Source: Vibrio pomeroyi (lineage in GTDB: Bacteria > Pseudomonadota > Gammaproteobacteria > Enterobacterales > Vibrionaceae). From it: a stretch of DNA of 64,000 nt. Location of the stretch: contig CP090854.1 in NCBI GenBank assembly GCA_041879425.1, positions 2,914,001 through 2,978,000 on the forward strand, given 5' to 3'. This document shows positions 18,676 to 27,061 of the stretch, in pieces. The translations under genes and the position numbers were made by a program. Position 1 is the first letter of the stretch. Every line of letters begins with the position of its first letter. Below the pieces are notes generated by a model. The model saw nothing but the letters and a program-made list of their open reading frames with translations, was not told the origin of the DNA and did not search any database.

Positions 18676-19425
18676 TCAATCCTTGACGCGCACATTAGAT
18701 GTTTCTGTACCTTTGATAATGGTGACACTTGGTCTAGGTACATATCGACGAACCACTTTTTTCTCGACTTCGTGTGGGTTTCTCAAAGTCAGCTGAATAT
18801 CGCCTTTGCTTTTAGCCGTGAGAAGTTTCTCTGCCTCTTTCGGCGTCATCTCAAGTGTTACCGCTCGTACGATAATCGGACTGTTTTCTTTCGTTTTAGC
18901 CGTTTGGTCGACAGCCAAAACCTTGATGTCTTTTAATACTGTTTGAGTCGCTGCAGAATTTTTTCCGTAAGAAACGGTGTTGAGAATATCAACCTTGTTA
19001 CCCGGTAATAAGAACCCCGCCACACCAATAACATCATCAACACGTATCGTTACCGCACGTTTATTTTCAGGGATAAGAGCTGCAAGCGTTGACCCTTCTC
19101 CTGGTACAGTAAATCGTAACTTGTGAAGCACCTCTCCGGCATAGATAGTATTCGCAACAACCTTGCCAATCAGCTCTGCTTTATCCGAATAGTTATTTTC
19201 ATTAATCCAATCAACTTCCATCAATCTGGTGGTTAAAAACTGATCCTCGATAATAGTTCCGGCTTCTATTTCTTGAGACGCCACAACAACAGGGTGACGC
19301 TCTATCGTTTCAACTTCAACGGTTGGCTGAACTTGATCATCCATCCATTGCTTAGCAAAAAATACAGCCGCTAAGCCGAATACTACGGACAGTAAAAACA
19401 GTAGGAAAACTTGACTCTTATTCAT
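18676..19425 (-). CDS. rcpC: Tad pilus assembly protein RcpC (CpaB)
   Basis: 249 residues from the ATG at 19425, preceded by a GAGGAAGAG site. An N-terminal helix (SQVFLLFLLSVVFGLAAVFF) leads to an SAF-type domain (VVASQEIEAGTIIEDQFL, VVANTIYAGEVLHKLRF) and a region with VDVINVAGFLLPGN-like sequence and DILNTVS. RcpC is a periplasmic component that contacts the secretin. The longer upstream frame overlaps the ATPase gene and is not needed. The start overlaps the ATPase stop by 8 bp. Confidence 0.92.
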   Translation of the reverse strand: MNKSQVFLLFLLSVVFGLAAVFFAKQWMDDQVQPTVEVETIERHPVVVASQEIEAGTIIEDQFLTTRLMEVDWINENNYSDKAELIGKVVANTIYAGEVLHKLRFTVPGEGSTLAALIPENKRAVTIRVDDVIGVAGFLLPGNKVDILNTVSYGKNSAATQTVLKDIKVLAVDQTAKTKENSPIIVRAVTLEMTPKEAEKLLTAKSKGDIQLTLRNPHEVEKKVVRRYVPRPSVTIIKGTETSNVRVKD

Positions 19426-20767
19426 TATTCTCTTCCTCGTGTCCATCAGAGGTAAAATAAACTTCCCATGCCATGGAAAGAATATCGAATGTGATAACAG
19501 GTGGGAGTTGCTCAAACGAAAGAATGTCTTTGCTTATACCAACGAGATCTTTCGGTAAACATGGGAAAAGTGGCACTTTCAGAAGCGTGTGCATTTGAGA
19601 CAAACGCTCAAAAAAACCATCTTGAAGCTCTACCTCTTTATCAGCAACGACGCTCATCCATAAAGCTTCATAATCTCGCTGATTAAGTGGCTTGAATTCA
19701 ATCTTGTAACCTAAACGACGTAAAAAGGCAGGATCGCTTATTTTCTTTGGGTTCAGATTGGTAGAAAAGGCAAGAGTTAATACAAATGGCATCGTTATCT
19801 GCTGGCCATTAGGCAGCGACAAATAGTCGAATGAGTACTCCATCGGTACAATCCAACGGTTAAGAAGCGCATCTACCGGCATGGGCTGACGACCAAGGTC
19901 ATCAATGATAAAGATCCCATTGTTTGCCATCATTTGAACTGGTGCTAACCAGACTCGACTATTTTCTGAATGATTCACTTCAAGCATATCCATTGTCAGT
20001 TCACCCCCAACTTGGATATTTGGTCTTTCACAATTAAGCCAACGCTTGTCGTATTGATCTTTGAGGGAGATACTTTGATCGCTGCCGTTGTTATCCAACG
20101 GTTTGTGATGTTGCGCCGAGAACACCTTGATAATGTTACCTAATGCATAGACTGCATAGGGAATAAATACAGATGTGTGCAAAGCATTCACAATACGGCT
20201 TGCGACAAATGTTTTACCCGTCCCTGCATGCCCATACAGCAACAACGCACGTCCAGAATTGATTGCAGGCCCCAATACCGAAATCATTTTGTCGACACCA
20301 TATACATCATCCAGTGCAGCCTCGACATGCGGCCGAGTCACTAGCTCTGCTCTCAGATCTTGTTGTTTTACCACGTCACTATATTGAGTGAGTGAAACAG
20401 GTGCAGGACCTAAATAAGCATCACGTTTAAAGGCAAGATCAGCTTCTTCAAGTCCTTTCTCAGAAAGGGAATAACGGACATGACTGTGAGACGCAGATGA
20501 AAGAGTAAGAACTGTTGCGGGTTGGAAAACTTCGATGAGTGATTTTTTTCTTAAAACGGCCAAAGCACTTTCAACAATATGTGTCACGACACACAAATAG
20601 TTAGAAAGCTCTAAAACATCCGACTTTGGATAAGCTGACAAGTGCTTAAGAACAAGGTTTTCGACAACAACTTCAGGAACTCCCAGCATCTCAATAGATG
20701 TAGGTACACTTGGCGCTGAAATTTGAGGATTCAAAGTTGTTGGAGCAGTACGCCCTATAATATCCAT
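19418..20767 (-). CDS. AAA+ ATPase with N-terminal winged-helix-like domain, in Tad operon
   Basis: 449 residues. Residues 30-115 look like a winged helix (VVVENLVLKHLSAYPKSDVL, YSLSEKGLEEAD). The AAA+ core has Walker A GHAGTGKT (179-186), Walker B IFIIDD (285-290) and sensor-1 STN (335-337), with FLRRLGYKIEF as a probable arginine-finger/sensor region. No membrane segment. It lies between tadV and rcpC, 37 bp after tadV, and overlaps rcpC. It is not one of the standard Tad ATPases (TadA, TadZ). A remodelling or regulatory role in pilus assembly is a guess. Confidence 0.85.
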   Translation of the reverse strand: MDIIGRTAPTTLNPQISAPSVPTSIEMLGVPEVVVENLVLKHLSAYPKSDVLELSNYLCVVTHIVESALAVLRKKSLIEVFQPATVLTLSSASHSHVRYSLSEKGLEEADLAFKRDAYLGPAPVSLTQYSDVVKQQDLRAELVTRPHVEAALDDVYGVDKMISVLGPAINSGRALLLYGHAGTGKTFVASRIVNALHTSVFIPYAVYALGNIIKVFSAQHHKPLDNNGSDQSISLKDQYDKRWLNCERPNIQVGGELTMDMLEVNHSENSRVWLAPVQMMANNGIFIIDDLGRQPMPVDALLNRWIVPMEYSFDYLSLPNGQQITMPFVLTLAFSTNLNPKKISDPAFLRRLGYKIEFKPLNQRDYEALWMSVVADKEVELQDGFFERLSQMHTLLKVPLFPCLPKDLVGISKDILSFEQLPPVITFDILSMAWEVYFTSDGHEEENNE

Positions 20768-20804
20768 ATATTATTCCTCTCCACAAAGCTTACCAACAAC
20801 AGCT

Positions 20805-21335
20805 TTAATTAAAATAGCTATACATCGCTAACCCTATGACAACAGAGGGGGCAAAAGGCATTGTCACTTTATTTAAGTATCGATTATGAAAACTATCATC
20901 TTTATTTTTTACTGGTGAAACACCACCCAATAAAATAAGTTTATTTTGAAAGTAACCTTTAACACTGACACTACTCGAGTTTGCATAGTTATACAGCAAA
21001 TAAAAAGTTCCGATCATCCCGGAAGCAAGTAAAATAAAGTACGATGCATCAAGTATTTGTCCCCACCCAAGATACAATCCCACAACACCCAATAACTTCA
21101 CATCACCTGCAGACATCGCTCTCATAAAATACAAAAGCAAAGCAAACCCAAAAAGTACGACAACCCCTGCTAATGAAGACAAGAAAAAGTCCAACGTATA
21201 ATTGCTATCAAACATTGACAAAAAATACACAAACAAAAGAAGTATCAATATTTTATTGGGTATACGATGCTTTTCAACATCGTATACCGAGATTGCAATT
21301 AGTAGCGCCCAAAAAGCAGAAGGCTCATTAATCAT
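20805..21335 (-). CDS. tadV: prepilin peptidase TadV (CpaA)
   Basis: 176 residues, A24 aspartic protease family, all membrane helices. The two catalytic aspartates are visible: Asp19 in VYDVEKHRIPN and Asp78 in SAGDVKLLG. It lacks the N-terminal methylase domain, as TadV proteins do. It cleaves and matures the two Flp prepilins directly upstream and the TadE/F pseudopilins. It starts 9 bp after the second flp gene. Confidence 0.95.
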   Translation of the reverse strand: MINEPSAFWALLIAISVYDVEKHRIPNKILILLLFVYFLSMFDSNYTLDFFLSSLAGVVVLFGFALLLYFMRAMSAGDVKLLGVVGLYLGWGQILDASYFILLASGMIGTFYLLYNYANSSSVSVKGYFQNKLILLGGVSPVKNKDDSFHNRYLNKVTMPFAPSVVIGLAMYSYFN

Positions 21336-21344
21336 ATGTTCTAT

Positions 21345-21497
21345 TTATACACTCGATATAATGCTCTGGAATTTACTAAGTAAGGCTGTTGCCATCCCAG
21401 AGAAAACTAACCCAACAGCAAGGACAAGCGAGGCAGCGCCAATCACATATTCGACCGTAGTTAACCCCGATTGCCGTCTCAGTTTATTATTGCTCAT
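21345..21497 (-). CDS. flp2: Flp/Fap-type prepilin (second copy)
   Basis: 50 residues, read by hand. The leader MSNNKLRRQSG ends at the cleavage Gly; the mature protein would start LTTVEYVIGA with the conserved Glu5-Tyr6 of Flp pilins, followed by one hydrophobic helix. It ends SIISSV. The leader is short and basic. It is 11 bp after flp1 and 9 bp before tadV, so the two are co-transcribed. Confidence 0.93.
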   Translation of the reverse strand: MSNNKLRRQSGLTTVEYVIGAASLVLAVGLVFSGMATALLSKFQSIISSV

Positions 21498-21508
21498 AGC
21501 TTCAACCA

Positions 21509-21682
21509 CTAACCTACGTTGGCAACAATAGCATTCAATTTATTTGCCAGAGTATTACCAAGGCCAGAAAATACAGTTGTTAAGCCTAATACCAATAATG
21601 CTGCACCGATTACGTACTCGATAACAGTCAACCCTTCTTCATCTTTCATGAATTCTTTACAATTATTCAAAAACTTATCCAT
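21509..21682 (-). CDS. flp1: Flp/Fap-type major prepilin
   Basis: 57 residues, read by hand. GGAGAGG lies just upstream of the ATG at 21682. The leader is MDKFLNNCKEFMKDEEG; after the Gly the mature pilin begins LTVIEYVIGA with Glu5-Tyr6, then one hydrophobic helix and a tail ending NAIVANVG. It is the first gene of the operon, with the strongest ribosome-binding site, which fits a major subunit. The leader has a Cys and two Glu that the second copy lacks. Confidence 0.94.
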   Translation of the reverse strand: MDKFLNNCKEFMKDEEGLTVIEYVIGAALLVLGLTTVFSGLGNTLANKLNAIVANVG

Positions 21683-21876
21683 GATAACCTCTCCTTGATT
21701 TACGTATCAGGCTTTGTATACCTGTAAAGTAAATCTAGAGGTGAGTCACACATTCGGTTAGGATTTTTTTGCCATTCACTTGCACTTTTTTGTGGTGCTT
21801 CTAATCTAATTATTACACATGGTAATTTATCTATTTTTAAACTTACAATTGAATATGAAATAGAGTTGGTATTTAT

Positions 21877-22620
21877 ATGAAAGTAGTAACACCTTTATTG
21901 TCAGATAATAATAGTGATTTTAACGCTGTTATTATCAATAAAATAAGCCACTACTTTCCTATTGAAAATTTTGGACAAGATATTTCTATAATCAGTAACT
22001 TAGATGTAAGGTTAGTGTTTTTTATATTGAATAAGCCAGATAAACTTCAACTACTTACAATGGCTTTGGCTATTTGTGAGAACCTAAATAAAAGAATAGT
22101 TATTATTTGCTCAAAACCGTTACCTAATATCGTTCGAAATCATAAGAATATATTCTTTATTATCGAAACAAACAGTAAACATCTGACCAGTACATTCGAA
22201 GAACTCAAGACCAAAACGCAACATATCTTCGATCCTCACTTCGATCTCGACCGAGATACCAACAACAATAATCAACTACCTGCAAAGTTGTTTACCTCTG
22301 AAGTCGTTAACTTTGTTATGGACAACATCAACAAAGAGATAAGAGAAACAGAGATCGCTGAAAAATGCCATTGTTCAACCACCTACTTTTCTAAGAAGTT
22401 TCATCTACACTTTGGAGTAAGCTTTAGAGACTTTGTGTGCGATAAACGAATCTTATTAGCCAAGAAGTTAATCGAAGCCGATACCGAATCAAAAATCGCT
22501 GTCATTTCTTATCAATGTGGATACAAGGATGTGTCGTATTTTTCAAGAATCTTTAAGAAAAGGACCGGAGTAACGCCCGCAAGTTACAGACGAGCCTGCA
22601 CGGATAACAGAAAACGCTAA
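21877..22620 (+). CDS. AraC-family transcriptional regulator, divergent from the Tad operon
   Basis: 247 residues. The C-terminal 100 residues are an AraC/XylS double HTH: EIAEKCHCSTTYFSKKFHLH and then IAVISYQCGYKDVSYFSRIF with KKRTGVTPASYRR. The N-terminal 130 residues match no ligand-binding fold I recognise; part resembles a receiver-like alpha/beta fold but lacks a clear phosphorylation site. It is divergent from flp1 across 194 bp of AT-rich DNA and is the natural candidate for the Tad regulator. Its low-GC codon use differs from the core genes. Confidence 0.88.
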   Translation: MKVVTPLLSDNNSDFNAVIINKISHYFPIENFGQDISIISNLDVRLVFFILNKPDKLQLLTMALAICENLNKRIVIICSKPLPNIVRNHKNIFFIIETNSKHLTSTFEELKTKTQHIFDPHFDLDRDTNNNNQLPAKLFTSEVVNFVMDNINKEIRETEIAEKCHCSTTYFSKKFHLHFGVSFRDFVCDKRILLAKKLIEADTESKIAVISYQCGYKDVSYFSRIFKKRTGVTPASYRRACTDNRKR

Positions 22621-22638
22621 TTTTACTCCCTAAAAGAA

Positions 22639-22666
22639 AAAATCATGGTACATTTAACATGATTTT
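22639..22666. terminator. weak stem-loop after the AraC-family gene
   Basis: A 9-bp inverted repeat (AAAATCATG / CATGATTTT) with a 10-nt loop lies about 20 bp after the AraC-family stop. It is AT-rich and has only a short T run, so it is a modest terminator at best. The next gene starts 38 bp later. Confidence 0.4.
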
Positions 22667-22703
22667 AACAAAAATAACTTAGCGAAAAACATGGAGTTAG
22701 ACA

Positions 22704-24392
22704 ATGATTCAGCCTAACGAGTTTAGCCAAGAACAAGCAACAGCTCTCCCTACACCCAATGACATGATTTTAAAATGGGCAGAAGAACGCCCAGATGAAG
22801 TCTATCTAAAACAAATAATTAACCGCCAATTTGTTGAATTCACTTATAAAGAAGTGGCAGACAAAGCGCTCAAACTGGCGTCAGCATTAGAAGGACTCGG
22901 AGCCCAACCAGGCGATCGAGTTGCTCTCGTTTCAAAAAACTGTGCAGAGTGGTTTATCTGTGATCTTGCCATGATGTTAGGAGATTTTGTCAGCGTCCCA
23001 ATCTTTCCAACAGCGGGTGCAGACACCATTCAGTACTGTATTGAACACAGTGAAAGTAAGATTGTGATCGCTGGTAAGCTTGACGATCCTAAGGCGACTC
23101 AACAAGTACTTGATGACAATCCGACCTTGGTCAGTATCTCACTACCTTACGATAGTGCGGCGAAGTGCCAACACACATTCGAGCAGCTCATCGATACACA
23201 TGAACCATCCACTAAACGACCTCAGCACCACGACGATAAGCTGATGTCGCTTGTGTATACATCTGGTACCTCTGGGTTGCCGAAAGGCGCAATGCTGACC
23301 TATGGCGCCTTTACGTGGTCAGTTCAGAGGCTAATCGATCATATCGGTATCCAAAAAGATGATCGTCTATTTTCTTACCTCCCACTTGCCCACATTACAG
23401 AGCGAGTTTACATCTTCGGTTCTTCAGTGATGGGAGGTGTGGTTACTGCTTTCCCTGAGTCTTTAGACACCTTTATTGATGATGTAAAAATGCATCGTCC
23501 AACCTTGTTTATTTCAGTACCTCGTTTATGGACTCTGTTCCAGCAGCGAATCCAAGACAAGTTGCCACAGAAAAAACTGAACTTCTTACTTAAGATTCCG
23601 TTTATCAACAACATCATTAAGAAGAAGCTTGCTGATGGTTTAGGGTTAGACCAAGCGCGTGTTCTCGGCTGTGGCTCAGCGCCAGTATCACCCGCTCTGC
23701 TCGCATGGTACGAAAGCGTTGGTTTACACATTACCGAGGCTTGGGGCATGACAGAGTCTTTCGCCTACAGCACGCTCAATTACCCATTCAGAGCCGATAA
23801 AATTGGTACGGTCGGTAATGCTGGCCCAGGGATTGAACTCAAGATAGCTGAAGACGAAGAGATTCTAGTTCGAGGCAAAGGCTTATTCTCTGGTTACTAC
23901 AAGAATGATATTGCGACCCAAGAGTCTTTTAACTCTGAAGGTTGGCTCCATACAGGAGATATCGGGGATATCGACAGCGAAGGCTACCTAACAATTCGTG
24001 GACGTAAAAAGGATACCTTTAAAACCGCGAAAGGTAAGTTTGTTGCTCCCGTTCCGATCGAGAACAAACTCTTTGAATACAGCCGCGTAGAAATGATGTG
24101 TTTGATAGGCTTAGGCTTACCAGGCCCTATTCTGCTTGTCGTTCCACACGACTTCCCTAATTTTGACCGAGCTCGTTATGAGAAAACGACCAAGCGTGTT
24201 ATCGAAAAAATGAACGAACAACTCGCTTCACACGAGAAGATCAAAGGCGTATTGATGATTAAGGAACCGTGGAGTATTGAGAATGGCGTGTTAACTCCGA
24301 CTCTTAAGATCAAACGACATATCCTTGAGCAAAAATACCACGAAGTTGGTCATAACTGGCCGAAAGACAAACTAGTGGTTTGGGAAGAATAA
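22704..24392 (+). CDS. AMP-forming acyl-CoA synthetase, long-chain type
   Basis: 562 residues of the ANL superfamily. The adenylate-binding loop reads LVYTSGTSGLPKGAML (183-198). A5 GSAPVSPALLAWY and EAWGMTESFAYST, A7 GWLHTGDIGDIDSEGYL and A8-like RGRKKDTFKTAKGKFVAP follow. It would activate a carboxylic acid, probably a fatty acid, to its CoA thioester in the cytoplasm or at the membrane. It is shorter than FAA1-type enzymes and resembles the eukaryote-like AMP-binding group found in marine bacteria. It stands alone; substrate unknown. Confidence 0.9.
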   Translation: MIQPNEFSQEQATALPTPNDMILKWAEERPDEVYLKQIINRQFVEFTYKEVADKALKLASALEGLGAQPGDRVALVSKNCAEWFICDLAMMLGDFVSVPIFPTAGADTIQYCIEHSESKIVIAGKLDDPKATQQVLDDNPTLVSISLPYDSAAKCQHTFEQLIDTHEPSTKRPQHHDDKLMSLVYTSGTSGLPKGAMLTYGAFTWSVQRLIDHIGIQKDDRLFSYLPLAHITERVYIFGSSVMGGVVTAFPESLDTFIDDVKMHRPTLFISVPRLWTLFQQRIQDKLPQKKLNFLLKIPFINNIIKKKLADGLGLDQARVLGCGSAPVSPALLAWYESVGLHITEAWGMTESFAYSTLNYPFRADKIGTVGNAGPGIELKIAEDEEILVRGKGLFSGYYKNDIATQESFNSEGWLHTGDIGDIDSEGYLTIRGRKKDTFKTAKGKFVAPVPIENKLFEYSRVEMMCLIGLGLPGPILLVVPHDFPNFDRARYEKTTKRVIEKMNEQLASHEKIKGVLMIKEPWSIENGVLTPTLKIKRHILEQKYHEVGHNWPKDKLVVWEE

Positions 24393-24405
24393 TCAAAATT
24401 GAGAG

Positions 24406-24428
24406 GGAGCCATTATGGCTCCTTTTTT
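24406..24428 (+). terminator. intrinsic terminator of the acyl-CoA synthetase gene
   Basis: GGAGCCA / TGGCTCC stem with a 3-nt loop followed directly by TTTTTT, 13 bp after the stop codon. A textbook Rho-independent terminator. Confidence 0.88.
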
Positions 24429-24439
24429 GTAAGCTCAAA

Positions 24440-24631
24440 TTATAAGTATTTAGTATAATCCGCAGCATCACTACTCTCGAAATCTAAGCCGATATCCTTT
24501 CTCATTCGATGACTTAACGATTTCGAGCAGATAACTTTTCTAGATTTAGTCGCCTTCCTCACCTTAGTATTATCATTGATTTTAAGTACCTGAGTAACAA
24601 ACCTTCCGACCCAACAGGTTATTGCTTTCAT
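24440..24631 (-). CDS. DUF1127-like small basic protein
   Basis: 63 residues, rich in Lys and Arg. The C-terminal half has SLSHRMRKDIGLDFESSDA, the pattern of DUF1127 (YjiS-type) proteins. AGGAGAGAG before the ATG is a strong ribosome-binding site, so it is a real gene. DUF1127 proteins are small, often stress-induced and RNA-binding in some species. It is divergent from a GcvA-like LysR gene with 99 bp between. The same pair recurs at 25756-27016. Confidence 0.78.
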   Translation of the reverse strand: MKAITCWVGRFVTQVLKINDNTKVRKATKSRKVICSKSLSHRMRKDIGLDFESSDAADYTKYL

Positions 24632-24730
24632 GTTCTCTCTCCTGTATTCCCTGTTTATTTATCGCTATTATGAAAACAACCTGTTCGATAATCGAACAAC
24701 CATTATTAACAAGAACTATAAGCTGAGATT

Positions 24731-25636
24731 ATGGACAATAGACTGCGTCACCTTTCAGGTCTCCGTTACTTTGAAGTTGCGGCTCGCTTGAGTAATTACA
24801 GCAAAGCTGCTGAAGAGCTGTTCGTCACTCAGGCAGCCGTCAGCCAGAAGATTCGACAGTTAGAAGAACAGGTTGGATGTAAGCTCTTTATTCGTAAGGG
24901 GCGAGCAATGACTTTGACGCATGAAGGGCACACACTTTTTAAACATGTCTCTGATGGATTTCAAGAGGTTCTGCTGGGGTTAAACAAGATCCAATCAGAA
25001 CCTATTCAAGGGCTGCTTGTTGTTAGAAGTCCCCCTTCTTTTGCTTCACGTTGGTTGTTGCCGAGGCTTTGGAAGTTCTCAGTCAAACATCCCGAGATAC
25101 CAATCAAGATCCTGACAGGATGTGACACTCCTAACCTAAAGCATGGTGAAATTGATGTCGCTATTCGGCAAGGCGAAGATCTATGCGTTGAAGAAGGCTT
25201 GACTCTTGAGATGCTAATCAACGAACCGGTTTACCCTTTTTGTTCTCCTGAACTCGCAAACTCTTTGAACTTCACATCACCTGAACAACTCCTCAAATGT
25301 TGGCTGATTCAGTTTGATAGCGGTTGTTTCCCTTGGGAGGAATGGTTTAAGCAAGCAAACATATCGACTCAAAGCAGCACCATTCAGTGGATGGAAGTAG
25401 GCACCTTTGATATGGGGTTAACCACGGTCATGGCGGGACATGGGGTTTGCTTGGCAACAGACAGCTTAGCTGGTGACTTCATTGAACGCGGCTTGCTAGT
25501 GAAGCCCTTTGATATTGGCATGACACCTGGTGTTCAGGTGAACTTATGTTTTGACCCTAGTTCGCCGAGAAAAGAGCGTATAGAGGCATTTACTGAGTGG
25601 TTGCATGAAGAAGTGTCTGAAATACCTAAGAGCTAA
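24731..25636 (+). CDS. LysR-family regulator, GcvA-like (copy 1)
   Basis: 301 residues. HTH LRYFEVAARLSNYSKAAEEL followed by FVTQAAVSQKIRQLEEQVG is typical of the GcvA/AmpR branch, and the effector domain carries VVRSPPSFASRWLLPRLWKF. The ATG at 24731 begins MDNRLRHLSG. It faces a DUF1127-like gene, which it probably controls. It is paralogous to the regulator at 26066; both have the same SF-A-WL-PR motif after the linker. Confidence 0.9.
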   Translation: MDNRLRHLSGLRYFEVAARLSNYSKAAEELFVTQAAVSQKIRQLEEQVGCKLFIRKGRAMTLTHEGHTLFKHVSDGFQEVLLGLNKIQSEPIQGLLVVRSPPSFASRWLLPRLWKFSVKHPEIPIKILTGCDTPNLKHGEIDVAIRQGEDLCVEEGLTLEMLINEPVYPFCSPELANSLNFTSPEQLLKCWLIQFDSGCFPWEEWFKQANISTQSSTIQWMEVGTFDMGLTTVMAGHGVCLATDSLAGDFIERGLLVKPFDIGMTPGVQVNLCFDPSSPRKERIEAFTEWLHEEVSEIPKS

Positions 25637-25644
25637 ACTTTAGA

Positions 25645-25672
25645 TTTGGCTTTGGCTTTGGCTTTGGCTTTG
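25645..25672. repeat. 6-bp tandem repeat (TTTGGC)4
   Basis: Four perfect head-to-tail copies of TTTGGC, then a partial TTTG, 8 bp after the LysR stop codon at 25636. It lies outside coding sequence. Confidence 0.9.
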
Positions 25673-25709
25673 CAAAGATAACTCAGCATTACTTATCACA
25701 CTCCGCGTT

Positions 25710-25743
25710 CACGTAACTCCTTTTATATTGAAAGAGTTACGTG
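25710..25743. terminator. inverted repeat between convergent genes
   Basis: CACGTAACTC / GAGTTACGTG, 10-bp perfect arms, extended inward by TTT/AAA past one bulged C. It lies between the convergent LysR copy 1 and the second DUF1127 gene and could stop transcription from both sides, although neither flank has a clear T run. Confidence 0.5.
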
Positions 25744-25755
25744 CGTGAAGTTTAG

Positions 25756-25962
25756 TTATTCCCAAAAATATTTTCTCATCTCTTCATTAGCCTGGCCTCG
25801 GGTAATACCAACATCTTCAAGTAAATGATCCGATAGCTCAGCTAGGTGTTTTCTCGTTCTACGATTCTGAAGATAAGTCCTAAATTTAGAATAGAATTTC
25901 TTACCTGATAACAGTGATAAGAATGAATGATGAGTATTTGATGTCGCGGTTATCGTGTTCAT
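25756..25962 (-). CDS. DUF1127 family small protein
   Basis: 68 residues from the ATG at 25962, which has AGGAGAACG upstream; the longer frame to 26001 lacks a signal. The C-terminal DUF1127 domain is clear: RRTRKHLAELSDHLLEDVGI then TRGQANEEMRKYFWE. It is small and basic and probably cytoplasmic. It is divergent from LysR copy 2 (start 26066), mirroring the pair at 24440-25636. Confidence 0.88.
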   Translation of the reverse strand: MNTITATSNTHHSFLSLLSGKKFYSKFRTYLQNRRTRKHLAELSDHLLEDVGITRGQANEEMRKYFWE

Positions 25963-26065
25963 AATCGTTCTCCTATTGACGCTCTGCTTTCTTATGGTCA
26001 ATAATCGACCAACAACACATTAGCGACAAACGATAGATACTGGCATTCAGTTAAGGAAAACTAAT

Positions 26066-27016
26066 GTGAGAGAACGAACCCCACCATTCCAAGGGATCTA
26101 TTATTTTTATACCGCGGCTGAAACTGGCAGTTTTAAGCTCGCAGCAGAAAAGCTATTTGTTACGGCTGCAGCAGTCAGCCAACAAATTCGCCAACTTGAA
26201 GAATGGTTAGGCGCAGACCTGTTTATTCGCCAGCACCGAAAAATAGTACTCACTCACGAAGGTGAGGTGCTTTACCTGCAAGCTAAGAAAGGCTTTGCCC
26301 ACATTCAAGATGGTGTGAGACGAATTAACCAAGATCCAAACCCTACTCAACTGTCTATTTCAACCGTGCCATCATTTGCCCAACACTGGTTGGTGCCTAG
26401 AATTGGTGACTTTCGCGATCGTCACCCAGATCTATCCATGTTGATTGAACCGACCAACAAGCTCGTGACGTTTGAAGATTCTAATGTCGATGTCTGCGTT
26501 CGATATGGTCATGGTAATTATCCAAACATTGAATCGCGTTGGTTAATGGACGAAGTGGTTTACCCTGTCTGCCACCCCATCTACCAAGAGAAGCATGGTA
26601 TTTATGACATCGACGATCTACACAAAGCAGAGCTAATAGAAGACCGCTGGCCTGATATGGATTGGAATCTATGGTTAGATGTTGTGGGAGCGAAAGCAGG
26701 ACGCTCATCACTGCAATTTGATGGTTCGCATTTTGTTTTGGAAGGTGCGCTATCCGTTCAAGGTGTCGCACTGGTTAAGCACAGCTTGGTTTATCGGTAT
26801 TTGCAGGAAAAGAAGCTGGTACGGATAGGTAACATCGCACTTAAGCCCAAATACAATTACTTCCTATGTGCGCCTGCTGGATACTTTCATCGCGAGAAAA
26901 TCAAACGCTTTGAAGCTTGGATGCAAAGTCAGGTTCAGTTATTTGGAAATAAAGGTCGAGAAGAGCTTTCTATTATCGAGACAGATTACGAGCTTAAATG
27001 GTCTGATAATTCATAA
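26066..27016 (+). CDS. LysR-family regulator, GcvA-like (copy 2)
   Basis: 316 residues. The start is GTG at 26066 with AAGGA upstream; an overlapping ATG at 26064 leads straight into a stop. HTH IYYFYTAAETGSFKLAAEKL followed by FVTAAAVSQQIRQLEEWLG; effector domain with STVPSFAQHWLVPRIGDF. It is a paralogue of the regulator at 24731 and faces its own DUF1127 gene 103 bp away. The C-terminal tail is about 15 residues longer than in copy 1. Confidence 0.9.
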   Translation: MRERTPPFQGIYYFYTAAETGSFKLAAEKLFVTAAAVSQQIRQLEEWLGADLFIRQHRKIVLTHEGEVLYLQAKKGFAHIQDGVRRINQDPNPTQLSISTVPSFAQHWLVPRIGDFRDRHPDLSMLIEPTNKLVTFEDSNVDVCVRYGHGNYPNIESRWLMDEVVYPVCHPIYQEKHGIYDIDDLHKAELIEDRWPDMDWNLWLDVVGAKAGRSSLQFDGSHFVLEGALSVQGVALVKHSLVYRYLQEKKLVRIGNIALKPKYNYFLCAPAGYFHREKIKRFEAWMQSQVQLFGNKGREELSIIETDYELKWSDNS

Positions 27017-27061
27017 AGCGAAACTGATATACTGGGCTCAAATAAATGGCGAGAACATCTC

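Noticed and set aside
21769..21785. Sigma-54-like promoter between the AraC gene and the Tad operon
   Set aside because: TGCCATTCACTTGCA lacks the invariant GG of the -24 element and points toward the AraC gene rather than flp1.
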